Positions 12,743 to 14,476 of a stretch of DNA of 14,476 nucleotides are shown here, in pieces. The position numbers and the translations under genes are program-made. Every line of letters begins with the position of its first letter. The first letter of the stretch is position 1. The stretch comes from JAKFFN01 sp036675025 (GTDB taxonomy: Bacteria > Sumerlaeota > Sumerlaeia > Sumerlaeales > Sumerlaeaceae), in contig JAKFFN010000244.1 of assembly GCA_036675025.1 (NCBI GenBank), forward strand, positions 1 through 14,476, in the 5' to 3' direction. The notes below the pieces were generated by a model, which ran no database searches, was not told the origin of the DNA, and was given only the letters and a program-made list of their open reading frames with translations.

Positions 12743-14476
12743 ATGGCCATAATGCTGGAATCTGTAAGAGCTGTTCCGAGGGTGCTTTTGCCTGCCGGAA
12801 TTACTACAAGCGCGCGCCCGCGCATTGAGTGGAAGTGGCTGGGGACTACTGATGCTTGGCAGGTACGGGTGCGCGAGACTGGCCGTCCCGGAGAAGAACA
12901 GAGTGTAGTATGGCAGTCGAAAGCACTGCCAGGTACAAGTTATCATACCTTCCCGGAAGCTGATCTGCCGTCTCACAGTTCGCTATGTGCTGAAGTTTGC
13001 GCGAGACATAATGGCGAGTGGACGCCGTGGGGCATGGCCTCAATCTTTCGTATCGAACCGGTTTGCCCTCTGCAAAAGGGAATTGTCATATATGACCTGC
13101 ACTATACCCGCAAACTGAGTCCATTACAGGCATTTGCCCATGTGCACCTGGTATCGGCCCTGCAGGGCCTGGTTAACCGGCAGGAGCCGCGGCTTTATGT
13201 GCGGTTCGTGCAAGGTGATCCAGTCTTTGGAAACGGCCAGGTGGACATTGACCAATTCTGGCTGGACCGCCTGAAGGGTGATGATGGTTGGCTTTGCGAG
13301 TCGCTGATCCGGTGTATTTCTTCTCTGCCGGATCTGTTGGAGCTTTTTGGAGATTCCTATAACGGTCTTGTGGTGTGGGATCCGGCGGTGCCGGCAACGT
13401 CTAACGTCGCGAGTACCATCGCGGGCGCAGACGCCCTGCTCCCGGTGCCTTTCTGTTGTGATGGCACGGGCTTGTACAAGGACCTGATTATCGAGCAGCA
13501 GATACCCGTGGTAATTGACCTGCGCGGTAAGTTCACCGCCGACGGCAACATTCCAGGCACTGGCCGTCAGTCGACAGGGAGCACAAAGTGCGACGCCTAT
13601 TTATGGGCATTGGATAACTACCTTGTAACGGGCAAGTGCGACCCTTGCTACATGGGCCATTATATTGATGCCTGGTGGGTGCGCAGGCCCGGCGCGGGCG
13701 GAAATATCCAGAATCACACCCTTACCAATCACGACTACTTTATTTCCAGGCGCGGGTTCTTCTGGGATTTAAACGTATGGCATGATGAAGTTCCCGTTGA
13801 TGATCCTGAGCAATCCCTCGGCACCGATGCGCGAACGCTTCAAGAAATACTCGCGGTTGCAAACGACCTGACCCGAAATCGCGAAATGCTCCATGTGGGT
13901 GGCTTCACCCCGTGGTCTTTCAAATACACCAATCATCCGGGGGCAGGCGGAAAGCATGATCCGGTCGCGACAGAGTGGGAACTGGCGCGCGTGCTGTCGG
14001 CTTACAACTGCTATATAGACGCGGATGCGCTCGGGCTGGGTGCACTGGCGAACGCATCATTCCTTTGTCATTACCCGCTGCCGCAGACGTATGCCCCGGT
14101 GCTCGCCCATACTCCGCCAGAACTGAAGGATGCAGGGCTGCTGACTGAAGCCGGCCAGCCGGCCGCCAAAGATTTTATACTGAACTACGTGGGCGACTAC
14201 GACAGCGCGGCCTGGGCATGGGGGGCGCTCGGTCAATTGTGGGAATCACCTGCGCGCAGTAAGGTTACTAAGGCCTGGGCCATAAACCCCAACCTGGTGG
14301 AGCGCGTGGCCCCGTTGTTTGAGCACCTTTACAAAACCCGCACGACCAATGATCACTTTATGGCAGGCGACAGCGGCGCCGGATATGTGAACCCTACGCA
14401 ATTGCTGCCACCGCGTGAACCTTCGCAGTTGCCCGATGCCAGTCATGTGTGGGTGCATCACTGCCGTGCATGGTAC
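12743..14476 (+). CDS. GxGYxYP-family protein with Fn3-like N-domain, 3' end missing
   Basis: An open frame of 578 codons runs from ATG 12743 off the right edge with no stop. GGAG (12732-12735) stands seven bases before the ATG, and an in-frame TGA at 12713 limits the start. Residues about 1-110 look like a fibronectin-III-type sandwich (ARPRIEWKWL, WQVRVRET, EWTPWGMASIFRIEP). From residue 114 the protein matches GxGYxYP putative glycoside hydrolases: IYDLHYTRKLSPLQA (115-129), then the hallmark ALQGLVNRQEPRLYV (139-153). Later come TDARTLQEILAVANDL, the HVGGFTPW segment, and GDSGAGYVNP (542-551) in place of GxGYxYP. The family is presumed to act on polysaccharides, but its activity has rarely been shown. 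No signal peptide is visible, which is odd for this family. The gene is divergent from the four-gene envelope operon. Confidence 0.85.
   Translation, partial: MAIMLESVRAVPRVLLPAGITTSARPRIEWKWLGTTDAWQVRVRETGRPGEEQSVVWQSKALPGTSYHTFPEADLPSHSSLCAEVCARHNGEWTPWGMASIFRIEPVCPLQKGIVIYDLHYTRKLSPLQAFAHVHLVSALQGLVNRQEPRLYVRFVQGDPVFGNGQVDIDQFWLDRLKGDDGWLCESLIRCISSLPDLLELFGDSYNGLVVWDPAVPATSNVASTIAGADALLPVPFCCDGTGLYKDLIIEQQIPVVIDLRGKFTADGNIPGTGRQSTGSTKCDAYLWALDNYLVTGKCDPCYMGHYIDAWWVRRPGAGGNIQNHTLTNHDYFISRRGFFWDLNVWHDEVPVDDPEQSLGTDARTLQEILAVANDLTRNREMLHVGGFTPWSFKYTNHPGAGGKHDPVATEWELARVLSAYNCYIDADALGLGALANASFLCHYPLPQTYAPVLAHTPPELKDAGLLTEAGQPAAKDFILNYVGDYDSAAWAWGALGQLWESPARSKVTKAWAINPNLVERVAPLFEHLYKTRTTNDHFMAGDSGAGYVNPTQLLPPREPSQLPDASHVWVHHCRAWY

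Overview
The window is bacterial, roughly 54-55% GC by eye, with Shine-Dalgarno sequences, signal peptides and tight gene packing. Its mix of families includes secreted FG-GAP and NHL-like propellers, a right-handed beta-helix protein, a family-10-like glycosyl hydrolase, a GxGYxYP protein, YmdB and an NrtR-type Nudix regulator. This is reminiscent of under-cultivated, polysaccharide-degrading phyla such as Sumerlaeota, Hydrogenedentota or Planctomycetota-like lineages. That placement is an inference and is weak. No rRNA, tRNA, CRISPR, insertion sequence or prophage was found, and no gene inside the window looks broken. The last gene runs off the right edge.

Layout, left to right. (1) 11-1189 (+): a secreted seven-bladed FG-GAP-like propeller. 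(2) 1474-2690 (-): an ArsR-family repressor translationally coupled to an atypical SDR/NAD(P)-binding epimerase-like protein. (3) 2840-4234 (-): a CPA-type cation/proton antiporter, divergent from (4). (4) 4271-5215 (+): a secreted beta-helix protein. (5) 5287-6543 (+): a secreted propeller-like protein that ends in the same short peptide as gene 1. (6) 6590-7396 (-) and 7559-8272 (+): ymdB and an NrtR-like Nudix/winged-helix regulator, divergent across 162 bp that carry a strong inverted repeat. (7) 8376-9644 (+): a secreted GHL10-like glycosyl hydrolase. (8) 9669-12574 (-): four surface or membrane genes in one probable operon, in transcription order a two-TM coiled-coil protein, a carboxypeptidase-regulatory-like protein, an anchored jelly-roll-like protein, and a second carboxypeptidase-regulatory-like protein paralogous to the first. 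(9) 12743-14476 (+): the 5' part of a GxGYxYP-family gene with an Fn3-like front domain, divergent from the operon.

How the genes may work together. Most products are predicted to act outside the cytoplasm, as expected for cell-surface polymer binding or degradation. The two least described items are the four-gene envelope operon, with its duplicated two-domain protein, and the shared C-terminal PVxLSxFxLD peptide, which may be a sorting or anchoring tag. The cytoplasmic genes (ArsR-SDR, ymdB, NrtR) look like ordinary housekeeping or regulatory units set between the surface genes. All functional calls come from reading motifs; no database search was possible.
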